Shown: positions 14,545-21,798 of the stretch, piece by piece
Numbering within the stretch: position 1 is the stretch's first letter
Layout of the letters: each line of letters opens with the position of its first letter
Source: a virus
Virus record (IMG/VR): IMGVR_UViG_3300009128_000130
Span: 1-24,042 of that record
DNA length: 24,042 nt
Strand: one strand, 5' to 3'
Notes under the pieces: generated by a model
Seen by the model: only the letters and a program-made list of their open reading frames with translations
What the model was told of the DNA's origin: nothing
Database searches by the model: none
Translations under genes and position numbers: made by a program

Positions 14545-15889
14545 TCTGCATCCCTTTATTAGCGAACCTGTATATTATATCGCCATTACCGTCAATTCCG
14601 TCGGGGTAAACCGCCCCGCTAAAATACTTGTACGGACTATGAACTGAGTTAGGCTCATTCCACTTCGACCTAATATAATCATACATCGTCTGTTTGTAAC
14701 GCTTAACTCTCTTGAGTTGCGTCCCCGTATTAAAGCCCGACGCATTCCTCCACATGAATGTTTTGTAGTTACCCATATATGGCGATACATCCGACCAATA
14801 GACCACCCCGTTCTTTTTGGCTATCATCAATGCTTCTGTGAACTGCCCCTTGCTATATTTCATATTCGAGGGTATTCCGCAACACACCCCAGAACAGCCC
14901 TCTTCTTTTAAGTGAGCGTCGCTAATATGAAACCGCATTCCAACTTCCTTGCAGGCTTCTTTCATTTCCCTCACATAGGGCTTCTTCACATTTCTGTTTA
15001 GGCGAAGATAGCCTGCTCCGCGGGAAAGTCGCTTATACATTTCTACTATATCAAACCCTAATGCGTCGCTCATATTCTGATAACGGGTTCTTATTAACTC
15101 CCCTGCCCTGCGTTCAAGGCAAAAGAATTCAGTAGACATAGCCTCCGCTCCCTTCTCGCTGGCTTCTTTAATCAGTTTGATGTGTTCGTCATTCCTATCT
15201 GACATCCCTATAATAAACGGTCTTAACCGCAGAATAGCCCCTCCGCAATTTAGGTCTGCTATATTCCCGAGGGCTTCCACTCTCTCTGCTGGCGATGGCA
15301 CCCCGCATTCGATTTTACGAGCGAGGCTCTCATCCTTATTGATAATTGAAATCATAAACACCCAGTTCTTCTGCCCCTTGATGAGGTCAAGATACCGCTT
15401 GTCTTTAAGCCACCATGTCGCCTTTGTGGAGAAGCGGAGTGGGTAGTTTATCCCTTTGAAGAACTTTAGCATTTCAAGAGTAATTCCGTAACGCCTCTCG
15501 TACTCACAGAAGGGGTCAGTCAACCCCCCCCACTGCATAGTAATTTTATTGTCTATGTATTCTCTAAATTGTCGGGCATCAACCGTAGTTCGCTCTCCAG
15601 TAAAAATCGACTTCACATATTCGGTGCCGATACACCGCACCTCTTGGGCGTTTAGAGAAGGTCCCCCTCGTGGTGATATCTGTGTAGCCTTCTGATATAC
15701 CCCGAAACAATAGAGACACCCATACCCACATTTACTATAAGTGTCGAAGGTTAGTGGCATACCACAGTCCAGTATTTCCCCCGACCACCGAGGTGCTTGA
15801 TAGTTATGGACAATCCCCCTTACTGGGGTATCTTCCTGCTCTCCAACAAAGCCTTGCCCTGCGGAGTCCTCAAGATTCCCTTCCGCCAC
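14534..15889 (-). CDS. Radical SAM enzyme, spore photoproduct lyase-like (COG1533 type)
   Basis: A 451-residue protein. The 4Fe-4S/SAM motif is CGYGCLYC (C54, C58, C61), spaced CxxxCxxC. It is followed by the family landmarks WGGLTDPFCEYER (residues 120-132), FSTKATWW (153-160) and GVPSPAERVEAL (196-207), in the order seen in spore photoproduct lyase-like enzymes. A second Cys cluster, CSGVCC (332-337), may hold an extra metal site. Family members use SAM to make a 5'-deoxyadenosyl radical, with DNA repair or modification roles known for some. The start is GTG, inside the preceding glycosyltransferase gene (70-base overlap), with only a weak site (AGAAAG). Its place beside glycosyltransferase and ParB-like genes suggests work on DNA bases, but the substrate is unknown. 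Confidence 0.84.
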   Translation of the reverse strand: MAEGNLEDSAGQGFVGEQEDTPVRGIVHNYQAPRWSGEILDCGMPLTFDTYSKCGYGCLYCFGVYQKATQISPRGGPSLNAQEVRCIGTEYVKSIFTGERTTVDARQFREYIDNKITMQWGGLTDPFCEYERRYGITLEMLKFFKGINYPLRFSTKATWWLKDKRYLDLIKGQKNWVFMISIINKDESLARKIECGVPSPAERVEALGNIADLNCGGAILRLRPFIIGMSDRNDEHIKLIKEASEKGAEAMSTEFFCLERRAGELIRTRYQNMSDALGFDIVEMYKRLSRGAGYLRLNRNVKKPYVREMKEACKEVGMRFHISDAHLKEEGCSGVCCGIPSNMKYSKGQFTEALMIAKKNGVVYWSDVSPYMGNYKTFMWRNASGFNTGTQLKRVKRYKQTMYDYIRSKWNEPNSVHSPYKYFSGAVYPDGIDGNGDIIYRFANKGMQNGE

Positions 15890-16653
15890 TTTCTAATACC
15901 TCTCTCCGTTGTGATTCGTATATTTATTTCGGAATAAGGAGCGTGGTCTTTTTTAGACACATATTTGAGTAAGTCGGGGTATTTCTTCATAAGGAACTTA
16001 GCGTCTTTTATGTATCTCGCCTCTCTTTCTTTCCGCGAGCCTATGCCCCCTTCCATATAATGTTTGCGTTTAGCGAACAGGTGGTCGTTTCGGAGAAGTC
16101 GCCCATCGTTGAATAAGTGGCTGGCGGTCATATCGAACTCTTCTCTTATGTAAAGTCGTTCGTCGAATCGGTATGTACTCTTCTTAATGGCACAGCACTT
16201 CGTCTGGACAAAGCAGGAAGTTTTATACCTCGACCTGCGAAACATCAGATTAGAATTGGTCGCCGTGCCATAAAGCCAGATGTCGTTAGCGTCGCAGGTG
16301 TGCAGGTCGTCTCGCATAAGGCAGATGAACTCTTCTCCCGTGATTTTTACTTCCTCGCCCCTAACTACTTTAGTCCAGCCGAGTAGGTTATCGTCCAGTA
16401 AAATAATCCAATCCCCAAACTCTCCATAGTCCAGCGACCTGTTCCTTGTGGGCAAGAGGCTCGTTTCTACGTGGGGGATAATAGTGATTTCGTTTAATGT
16501 CTTATTAGCCTTGTAATCCGCTAACTCACTCTGTGGCACTAATACTTTTACATTTTTAGAGAACTTGCCGAGACTCTGTGGGGTGGTGATTAGGTTCGAC
16601 CTGCCTTTGGAAATAATAATTATCGGGATTTCTCCTGTGTTAGGTTTAGCCAC
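15820..16653 (-). CDS. GT-A glycosyltransferase, TET-associated (TAGT)-like, copy 2
   Basis: A 277-residue protein. The order of motifs fits GT-A enzymes of the TET-associated glycosyltransferase type: nucleotide-sugar segment IIIISKGRSN (residues 11-20), LPTRNRSLDYG (67-77), acidic metal site ILLDDN (84-89), then REEFDMTASHLFNDG (170-184) as the acidic catalytic region, and YMEGGIGSRKERE (199-211). Related enzymes in phages attach sugars to hydroxymethylated bases in DNA. It lies between a second such enzyme and a radical SAM gene and overlaps both. The start is GTG with GGGAGAAG upstream. Sugar donor and acceptor are not known. Confidence 0.72.
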   Translation of the reverse strand: MAKPNTGEIPIIIISKGRSNLITTPQSLGKFSKNVKVLVPQSELADYKANKTLNEITIIPHVETSLLPTRNRSLDYGEFGDWIILLDDNLLGWTKVVRGEEVKITGEEFICLMRDDLHTCDANDIWLYGTATNSNLMFRRSRYKTSCFVQTKCCAIKKSTYRFDERLYIREEFDMTASHLFNDGRLLRNDHLFAKRKHYMEGGIGSRKEREARYIKDAKFLMKKYPDLLKYVSKKDHAPYSEINIRITTERGIRKWRKGILRTPQGKALLESRKIPQ

Positions 16654-17474
16654 CTTCTCCCATCCTCTCGTAGTCGCTTCCAGTTTACAGTAAAATTCAT
16701 CCTTGCCTTTTTTTCCCGACGGAGTTTCACATACTTCTCACCGTACTTCTCAAGAATATAGCAGGAACACCTCGTCGCTTCGGTGGCATTCCAATCGCTA
16801 AAGCAACCGTCGCTCCGCTCCAATCTTTCCTTTTTCTTAATATCACCACTCCACGCTCTGAATGAATATCTATTCAGAGTACAGGTTTCAACACCTTTGA
16901 GCATTGTTTGCATTTGGATGTCTATGTCCTCGAATAATCGTAATTTTTCGTCGTAGCGAATCCCTAACTTCTGTATGGCTGTGAGGTTAAATGCTGAAAA
17001 ACTATATGATTTCCTCCCCCACGAATATTTGCTCTTTTCTGCACGCCACGCCACATCGAATACAGGCATCCCCACATATCCTGCATAAGGTAATATTTCA
17101 AGGATAGAGTCTATAACCTCTGGGATAAGGTTGAATACCTCATACTTCCTTTCAAGGTTTCGCTTGTAGAAAGCGAATATATCGTCGTCGGGTTGAATCA
17201 AGTACGGTACATCGTGGAAGTGATCGAGTATCTTGTTTCTAACGAACGCCACTCCCATATTATTAGAGCCTATATTTACAAGATTGGGGTACCCCTGTTC
17301 TTTGTAGGCATCATAGTCCTGCGGTTCTACGAAAATATAAATAAGTTCCCTGTAGTGTGGGGCAAGTAAATCGTAAGTGCTTTGTTTGTCGGGACGCCCC
17401 TTTGAAGGGATAGCAATTCTAAAATTCGTCAAGATGAGGTCGCAATTCTTGGAAGTGCACAGTCCGAGTGCCAT
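16620..17474 (-). CDS. GT-A glycosyltransferase, TET-associated (TAGT)-like, copy 1
   Basis: A 284-residue protein sharing the plan of its neighbour: FRIAIPSKGRP (residues 18-28), IFVEPQDYDAY (47-57), FVRNKILDHF (77-86), QPDDDIFAFY (94-103; the DDD is the likely metal/donor site) and LFEDIDIQMQ (180-189). This order is typical of TAGT-type enzymes linked in phages to DNA base hypermodification. The start is uncertain: ATG at 17474 has no visible ribosome binding site, while TTG at 17432 would give MTNFRIAIPSKGRP and overlap the ParB-like stop by only 14 bases. Either way translation is probably coupled to the ParB-like gene. Confidence 0.76.
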   Translation of the reverse strand: MALGLCTSKNCDLILTNFRIAIPSKGRPDKQSTYDLLAPHYRELIYIFVEPQDYDAYKEQGYPNLVNIGSNNMGVAFVRNKILDHFHDVPYLIQPDDDIFAFYKRNLERKYEVFNLIPEVIDSILEILPYAGYVGMPVFDVAWRAEKSKYSWGRKSYSFSAFNLTAIQKLGIRYDEKLRLFEDIDIQMQTMLKGVETCTLNRYSFRAWSGDIKKKERLERSDGCFSDWNATEATRCSCYILEKYGEKYVKLRREKKARMNFTVNWKRLREDGRRWLNLTQEKSR

Positions 17475-17997
17475 CTTCTAATTGAAGATAGTCAAGCATT
17501 TCTTTGTAGTCTGCGAGAGCCTCAAATCGGATTACGAGCCACTGCCCCATTCCGTCTACCTTGCCAAGCAGTTCACTATCTGGAAGGTCGTCGGGGAGGT
17601 TCAGGGGTTCCCTTGTCATAAATTCAAACTCCAGTTCCCTCTCGTCGAAGCCCCACTCCTCTAATTCGTCAAGGCTGAAGTAATCAGATAAAGCATCCCA
17701 ATCCCACTCTCCAAGATTTTGGTTAAGTCGGATGTTTAATTCCCTTTCTTTGTCTAATGGGAGATTTAGGTAGGTGCAGGGAATTTCCTTCATTCCGAGA
17801 TTCGTAGCGACACGAACACGCTGATGCCCCCCGATGATGATATTCTCCCTGCCTTTGTGTGAGTTGATAATGATAGGGTCAACTATTCCGAAACGCTTAA
17901 TGGAATCGGTAAGTGCCTTAACCTGCTCTATGGTCATCTGCCGAGGATTATACTCTGCAAAAACCAAGTCGCTTATTTTAACATCTGTGACTTTCAT
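17419..17997 (-). CDS. ParB/Srx-fold protein, stand-alone
   Basis: A 192-residue protein. Residues 1 to about 95 are a ParB N-terminal (Srx-like) domain: SDLVFAEYNPRQ, then VKALTDSIKRFGIVDPIII, then the nucleotide-binding motif GGHQR, then LGMKEIPC. It is followed by LNIRLNQNLGEWDWDALSDY, the link region that in many phages precedes a fused DNA methylase. Here no methylase follows. The start is the ATG at 17997 with GAAAGGAAATA before it; the longer frame upstream lacks such a site and would include a promoter. It is the first gene of a unit with two glycosyltransferases and a radical SAM enzyme. Such proteins may bind or hydrolyse nucleotides and act in DNA modification; the exact role is unknown. 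Confidence 0.86.
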   Translation of the reverse strand: MKVTDVKISDLVFAEYNPRQMTIEQVKALTDSIKRFGIVDPIIINSHKGRENIIIGGHQRVRVATNLGMKEIPCTYLNLPLDKERELNIRLNQNLGEWDWDALSDYFSLDELEEWGFDERELEFEFMTREPLNLPDDLPDSELLGKVDGMGQWLVIRFEALADYKEMLDYLQLEDGTRTVHFQELRPHLDEF

Positions 17998-18025
17998 TAT
18001 TTCCTTTCTGGTAAGAGTTAACCCT

Positions 18026-18053
18026 ATCATACTATTGTAGGTTAATCTGTCAA
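18026..18053 (-). promoter_or_regulatory. Promoter for the ParB/glycosyltransferase/radical SAM unit
   Basis: TTGACA (18053-18048), a 16-base spacer and TATGAT (18031-18026): a perfect -35 and a five-of-six -10. The -35 lies inside the last codons of the winged-helix gene. Transcription would start near 18019, just before the AAAGGA site of the ParB-like gene. It marks the boundary between the replication region and the modification/virion region. Confidence 0.6.
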
Positions 18054-18287
18054 GACCGTGACAGGCAACCTGCTCGCTGCCCAATCTATAGAATACTCCG
18101 CAACCAAACACTTCTCGTTGTCACGATTACGAACAACAACTCGCTGAACGGTTACCGCCCAGCCATCTGCTCTAAGGTCGTATATCCTTGAGGCTAACCG
18201 AGATACACCGAGCCAACTTAAAGCCTCGGCTTGGGTTATCGTACCGTGTCTTTTTATATACCTGAGTATTTTTACTTTTTGTGTCAT
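18042..18287 (-). CDS. Winged-helix protein (HTH_39-like)
   Basis: An 81-residue protein. The sequence KILRYIKRHGTITQAEAL followed by LGVSRLASRIYDLRADGW is the winged helix-turn-helix pattern of a small family common in phages, ending in a beta wing (KCLVAEYSID). The ATG follows AAAGGAGGAGAA, a strong site, and overlaps the replication gene stop by 4 bases. The protein probably binds DNA. Its location just before the late-type promoter makes a regulatory role possible, but target and sign are unknown. Confidence 0.82.
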   Translation of the reverse strand: MTQKVKILRYIKRHGTITQAEALSWLGVSRLASRIYDLRADGWAVTVQRVVVRNRDNEKCLVAEYSIDWAASRLPVTVLTD

Positions 18288-19108
18288 TTCTCCTCCTTTG
18301 TATAAGTTCCCGAGCCATTATCAACAAGGTTGTGTTTGAGAATAAAAGTATCTCGCTTTGCCTCCCAATCGTCTCCCTTGAAAGGCTGGTAGAACTGTTT
18401 TCCATTGAGTACCGCATAGATACCCCCACTGGGAATGCGTTTATCTTTCTTTGATTTCTCTATCTCGGGGATGTCCTCCCACCCTGCACGGTTGAGCCAA
18501 GTACTTGGATGCGGGATAAACCGCCCCCCGTCTTTTCGCCATTGCTCATTATCCCTCCAAAGATTAACCGACCTCACAATTTCCTTAACCATAGATTTCA
18601 GCCCCCACTGTGACCAAATCCGTTCAGCGTTGCGTTTCCCGACCTTCCGTGGATAAGCCCCCCAGAACTCCTCAAACTCCGCAGGGTAGATAAACTCTAC
18701 TGGCTTGGGTTCGTCTTTGGGTTTCTCACCTTTAGGCTTCGAGTGACGCCTCTTGCCTGCATCTACCCGACGCTGGTGTTTTCCTGCTTGGTCATCCCCT
18801 ATAGCGATTAGGCGAGGAATGACAATCTTGCCCATTTTCCCCTCGAATAAATCCTGCTCCCGATTCAACCGTCCACGCTCCTCTAACTCGTTCAATATTC
18901 GCCTCATCTTAACTTTGCCAACTCGTAAGAATTGGGCGAGGTCATCTCCGGACATTTCAACTATTCCTGGAGTTCCCTTCTCCCACGACAGGCACATTAA
19001 GTCAATAAGGACACCCCTCGCTTCTATGGAACAAAGTCTTAACTGCATACTTGTAAGCCAGTCTTTAGTATAAAGGGGGAACCAATCCCTAACTGCGTGG
19101 TGATTCAT
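18284..19108 (-). CDS. Replisome organiser/replication initiator-like protein
   Basis: A 274-residue protein. The N-terminal 90 residues (WFPLYTKDWLTSMQLRLCSI; SGDDLAQFLRVGKVKMRRIL) form a DUF1376-like winged-helix domain. A basic, Lys-rich linker spans about residues 108-135. The second domain (FEEFWGAYPRKVGKRNAER and FIPHPSTWLNRAGWED) is the pattern found in phage replication proteins of the replisome organiser type, which bind the origin and recruit a helicase. It is placed with ssDNA-binding and RecA-like genes. The start is ATG, one base after the HNH gene's stop, with GGGGGA upstream. No helicase or polymerase is seen in the window, so the host may provide these. Confidence 0.76.
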   Translation of the reverse strand: MNHHAVRDWFPLYTKDWLTSMQLRLCSIEARGVLIDLMCLSWEKGTPGIVEMSGDDLAQFLRVGKVKMRRILNELEERGRLNREQDLFEGKMGKIVIPRLIAIGDDQAGKHQRRVDAGKRRHSKPKGEKPKDEPKPVEFIYPAEFEEFWGAYPRKVGKRNAERIWSQWGLKSMVKEIVRSVNLWRDNEQWRKDGGRFIPHPSTWLNRAGWEDIPEIEKSKKDKRIPSGGIYAVLNGKQFYQPFKGDDWEAKRDTFILKHNLVDNGSGTYTKEEK

Positions 19109-19109
19109 A

Positions 19110-19370
19110 TTATTTTTCCCCCAATTTCAAATCTACCCATCCTAACCAGACATCTTCATGCCCGAAGTTATTTATCCAACTTTCCTTTCCTGCGTGAATC
19201 GAACCGCCCCTACCTCCTGTACGGTGATGATAAGGGCATAGCGGTATCACTTTCGTATGCTTCCGTTTTTCTCCGTACCGCCTAACATGATGTATCTCGG
19301 CAGGGCTGTTACATATACAGCATCTAAGTTCTGCCACTTTATCAAGATATTCTTTCTCATCTTTAGTCAT
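19110..19370 (-). CDS. HNH nuclease, Ref (RecA-dependent)-like
   Basis: With the ATG at 19370 the protein has 86 residues. It has zinc and active-site features: CCIC (residues 17-20), EIHHVR (25-30), KVIPLCPYHHRTG (40-52), then GGSIHAGK (55-62) and FGHEDVW. This matches the Ref/RecA-dependent nuclease pattern, whose P1 member cuts DNA within RecA filaments. A RecA-fold ATPase gene lies 0.7 kb upstream. The chosen start overlaps the upstream stop (ATGACTAA) and gives the usual N-terminus of the family (MTKDEKEYLDKVAELR). A longer form from ATG 19421 is possible; neither has a clear ribosome binding site. Confidence 0.78.
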   Translation of the reverse strand: MTKDEKEYLDKVAELRCCICNSPAEIHHVRRYGEKRKHTKVIPLCPYHHRTGGRGGSIHAGKESWINNFGHEDVWLGWVDLKLGEK

Positions 19371-19602
19371 TCCAAGGTACGCTTTCGCAATTGTCTGAAC
19401 TTTTGTTTGTCCAAAGTTCATTTTTGCAAGCCAAGCAACACTCCTCACACACCCATTGCCACGCCTCTTCGCACCACCGCAGGTCATCATCATCATCTAC
19501 ATCTTCTGGATTAACCCAGCGTAATTTCTCGTCACATATTTCACAATGATTAGGATTCTTTCCCATCGCTATCCAGCGAGCAGTCCCCTTATCTTTCGCC
19601 AT
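19363..19602 (-). CDS. Small zinc-ribbon-like acidic protein
   Basis: A 79-residue protein with CEICDEK (about residue 20) and WVCEECCLACKNE (about residues 50-62), giving CxxC plus CxxC and one further Cys. Between them is a run of acidic residues (EDVDDDDD). AAAGGAGGACATA before the ATG is a strong site. It overlaps the HNH gene by 8 bases. The Cys pattern suggests one zinc site. Function unknown; it sits in the recombination cassette. Confidence 0.78.
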   Translation of the reverse strand: MAKDKGTARWIAMGKNPNHCEICDEKLRWVNPEDVDDDDDLRWCEEAWQWVCEECCLACKNELWTNKSSDNCESVPWND

Positions 19603-19620
19603 TATGTCCTCCTTTGTTTC

Positions 19621-19642
19621 TGGGGCAGTAGGTACTGCCCCA
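19621..19642. other. Strong inverted repeat in a recombination-cassette gap
   Basis: tggggcagta (19621-19630) and tactgcccca (19633-19642) are perfect inverted repeats separated by two bases. They lie between the ssDNA-binding gene and the AAAGGAGG site of the zinc-ribbon gene. In the minus direction no T-run follows, so termination there is unlikely; the T-rich side is on the plus strand, where no gene reads into it. A role in mRNA stability or differential expression is possible. Confidence 0.5.
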
Positions 19643-19656
19643 TCGTTTGTTTTTGA

Positions 19657-20097
19657 TTAGAACGGTATATCATCAAGTTGGGGTTCCTTCGGATTCCCCC
19701 GTTTAATTTCCAGAGTACTCCCTGCCTCACCCGAAGGCATTTTCCAGTAGGCAATTTTGGCTCGCTTCTCACCCTGCCAGATTTCGTGCCGTATAACTAC
19801 ACCCCCAGTTGCTCCCACTAACTGGTCGGGGTGGACATTCCGTTTTAAGGTTGCATCCATTCCACAGGCGTGAAGTATATTGCCTATCTTTTTCCCAGCA
19901 TAGTCATTGTAAACTATGTAGTCCCAGAGGTGGCTACCTTTCGCTTTCCCGTCAAGCACCTTAACCACCAGCACAAGCATATCATTTCCTTGAGCCGACA
20001 CCTCTTCGGTTGCTTCGGCGATTTCGACAATGTGTTCTCCAAGTTCGGGGATTTCAAAGGTGTGTTCCTCGAAATTCCCATCGTAAACAAACGGCAT
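19657..20097 (-). CDS. DUF669-type ssDNA-binding protein with SSB-like tail
   Basis: With the ATG at 20097, preceded by AAAGGAAGGTAACTAAT and two bases after the ATPase stop, the protein has 146 residues. The body has an OB-like beta pattern (HIVEIAEATEE; DMLVLVVKVLDGKAKGSHLW; KKIGNILHACGMD) as in the DUF669 group found next to Sak4 genes. The last residues PQLDDIPF end in DDIPF, identical to the tip of E. coli SSB that docks partner proteins. Its likely job is to bind ssDNA and present it to recombination and replication partners, including host SSB-interacting enzymes. Confidence 0.85.
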   Translation of the reverse strand: MPFVYDGNFEEHTFEIPELGEHIVEIAEATEEVSAQGNDMLVLVVKVLDGKAKGSHLWDYIVYNDYAGKKIGNILHACGMDATLKRNVHPDQLVGATGGVVIRHEIWQGEKRAKIAYWKMPSGEAGSTLEIKRGNPKEPQLDDIPF

Positions 20098-20098
20098 A

Positions 20099-20791
20099 TT
20101 AGTTACCTTCCTTTGTGTAAAGTTCAATTAGTGAGCCAAGATTCGCCTCCCAGTACATTTCCGCACCAAAGCGATTTTTAGCGACGATATTTTCAGTCGG
20201 CTGAAGCCGTAAAAACCTCTGACCCTCTTTGGCTTTTTCTGCACTGACTTCCATATGGGCGACTATATCGAACAGTCCGCAGATTTCGGGAGCCAGTTTT
20301 CTTCCCATCATTGGATAGGAACGAGTGCGAATTATACCGTCGTGTTGTTCAAGTTCAAGGGGCATTTCTAATGCGGTAACTACCACATTGACCCCCCTGT
20401 CTCGCATATCACGAAGCCTCCGCATATAGTCGCGCATCCTGAAAGAGACAACCCCGTAGTCGTGAAGCGAGGGCATCCCCTTATTTCGGCTTTGATTAGC
20501 CAATTGGATAAGCATCATCTTTTCCAATTCCGTAGCACTATCCAACATTACGGTAGTGTGTTTATCAAGACTCAGCAAATTGTCGAATATGGGCTTGAGA
20601 TTACCGAGGTCGTCTGAAACCCTAACCACATCAACTTCCTCTTTCGCTAAACTTGCAATACCCCCCTCAATGTCTATCAGCAAAACATTGGGGAGAGTTT
20701 TAGCGAGGGTGGTTTTACCCAGCCCACTATCTCCGTAGACGAGGATTGTTACCCCGTTTTTGTCCTGCTGATTAGTTTTCCGTATCTCCAT
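20099..20791 (-). CDS. Sak4-like RecA-fold ATPase (single-strand annealing/recombinase)
   Basis: A 230-residue protein. The Walker A is GDSGLGKTT (residues 20-28), and the Walker B region is TTVMLDSATE (D84). The family pattern includes VLLIDIEGG after the first helix and VVVTALE later. A short RecA core without the extra domains of bacterial RecA fits the phage Sak4/AAA_24 group, which promotes annealing with an SSB partner. The partner gene follows directly and a Cas4-like nuclease precedes it with a 20-base overlap. AAAGGAGGACAAAA precedes the ATG. Confidence 0.86.
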   Translation of the reverse strand: MEIRKTNQQDKNGVTILVYGDSGLGKTTLAKTLPNVLLIDIEGGIASLAKEEVDVVRVSDDLGNLKPIFDNLLSLDKHTTVMLDSATELEKMMLIQLANQSRNKGMPSLHDYGVVSFRMRDYMRRLRDMRDRGVNVVVTALEMPLELEQHDGIIRTRSYPMMGRKLAPEICGLFDIVAHMEVSAEKAKEGQRFLRLQPTENIVAKNRFGAEMYWEANLGSLIELYTKEGN

Positions 20792-21620
20792 TTTTGTCCT
20801 CCTTTGAACAAGTGAAATTTCCTTCCCTCGCCTCGGGTGTATCTTCCAAGCAGATGTCCTTGAATGGGCATCGTCTGAAAGTAGTTTTGCAATTCAACGG
20901 CGATGGGTAGAATGATTTGTCTTTCTGCGTCCGACTAATATCGGCACAGGTAGAAATTAAATCCCTCTCGAATATAGCAAGTTGGGATTGGTCTCTAAAG
21001 ACATACTGCACGACGAACCTATTTTCGCTCTCGTACCACTTTCTAATCCGTTCTATAAACTCCTCCTCTGTTTCAGATTTCTTCTGTCGTAACTTCGATT
21101 TCTTGGCTATGAGATACCTCACTCCTTTCACATCATAGCCTAATTTTCTCGCACCGTAAATGTAAGCAGTCGCCTGTTCGTCTCTCAATAAGTCGTCAAG
21201 ATACTTCTCCCCAAATGCACCAGTAGTTTTGAGTTCGTGCACCCATAAACCATTTTTATCCACACATATTCCATCAAAATACCCCTGCAACTTATTCCCG
21301 TCGGGAAGGTCAACCACAAAGTGTTCCTCTAAATTAGTAAACTTTGGGCGGTTGCCTGACTTGTCGTAGGTTTCCATTGCGACTAAACACTTCTCTAACT
21401 CAACGCCCCCTCCTTCCCATTCGTCTCTCATCAATTCTGTAACTTCTTTTATCCCATTATCTTTGGCAAGGCATTCAAATCCCTTATGGAAAACTGACCC
21501 AAAATGCAGAGCGTTTCCATAAGAGACAGGAGACAATCCTTCAATATACTTGAAGTAAAACTGCCTCTTGCAATATTTGAAAGTCCCTATCCTTGACGCA
21601 CTAACTGTCAATACGGGCAT
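20772..21620 (-). CDS. PD-(D/E)XK nuclease, Cas4/RecB-like with Fe-S cysteines
   Basis: A 282-residue protein. Catalytic landmarks are GSVFHKGFE (H45), LQGYFDGI (D116), VHELKTT (E129 and K131) and the Q motif RDEQATAYIYGA (Q149). Four cysteines frame the domain: C17 in KYCKRQ and C244, C251, C257 in NCKTTFRRCPFKDIC, the layout of the 4Fe-4S cluster in Cas4 and AddB nucleases. It is probably a 5'-3' type exonuclease that prepares ends for the Sak4/ssDNA-binding pair downstream. The ATG follows AGGAGGAGGAGAA. No other Cas genes are present, so a CRISPR role is unlikely. Confidence 0.88.
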   Translation of the reverse strand: MPVLTVSASRIGTFKYCKRQFYFKYIEGLSPVSYGNALHFGSVFHKGFECLAKDNGIKEVTELMRDEWEGGGVELEKCLVAMETYDKSGNRPKFTNLEEHFVVDLPDGNKLQGYFDGICVDKNGLWVHELKTTGAFGEKYLDDLLRDEQATAYIYGARKLGYDVKGVRYLIAKKSKLRQKKSETEEEFIERIRKWYESENRFVVQYVFRDQSQLAIFERDLISTCADISRTQKDKSFYPSPLNCKTTFRRCPFKDICLEDTPEAREGNFTCSKEDKNGDTEN

Positions 21621-21798
21621 TTCTCCTCCTCCTTTTATATGCGGCGAATTCCCTACTTCGCCTCACAATTCCTCTAATTGTAGCAGATAAATTCTCTCCA
21701 CCTACACGCACCTGCTCTTCACCGAATTCCTTTAATTCTTTATCTACAAGCAGGTACCAGACTTTTGAATATCTGCCTCTCCTAACCTTTGTCGCCAA
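21601..21798 (-). CDS. Small basic protein, TTG start
   Basis: A 65-residue, Arg/Lys-rich protein (ATKVRRGRYSKVWYLLVDKE; SATIRGIVRRSREFAAYK; RRRRNARIDS). I place the start at TTG 21798 because AGAGGAGGAAGCCA lies immediately upstream; the more upstream TTG has no such site. It overlaps the nuclease gene by 20 bases and the zinc microprotein by 17. The highly basic C-terminus and a predicted helical middle suggest nucleic acid binding. No family recognised. Confidence 0.7.
   Translation of the reverse strand: MATKVRRGRYSKVWYLLVDKELKEFGEEQVRVGGENLSATIRGIVRRSREFAAYKRRRRNARIDS

Noticed and set aside
20772-21620. Cas4-like nuclease as evidence of a CRISPR system
   Set aside because: No repeat-spacer array and no other Cas gene is visible; the neighbours are recombination genes.
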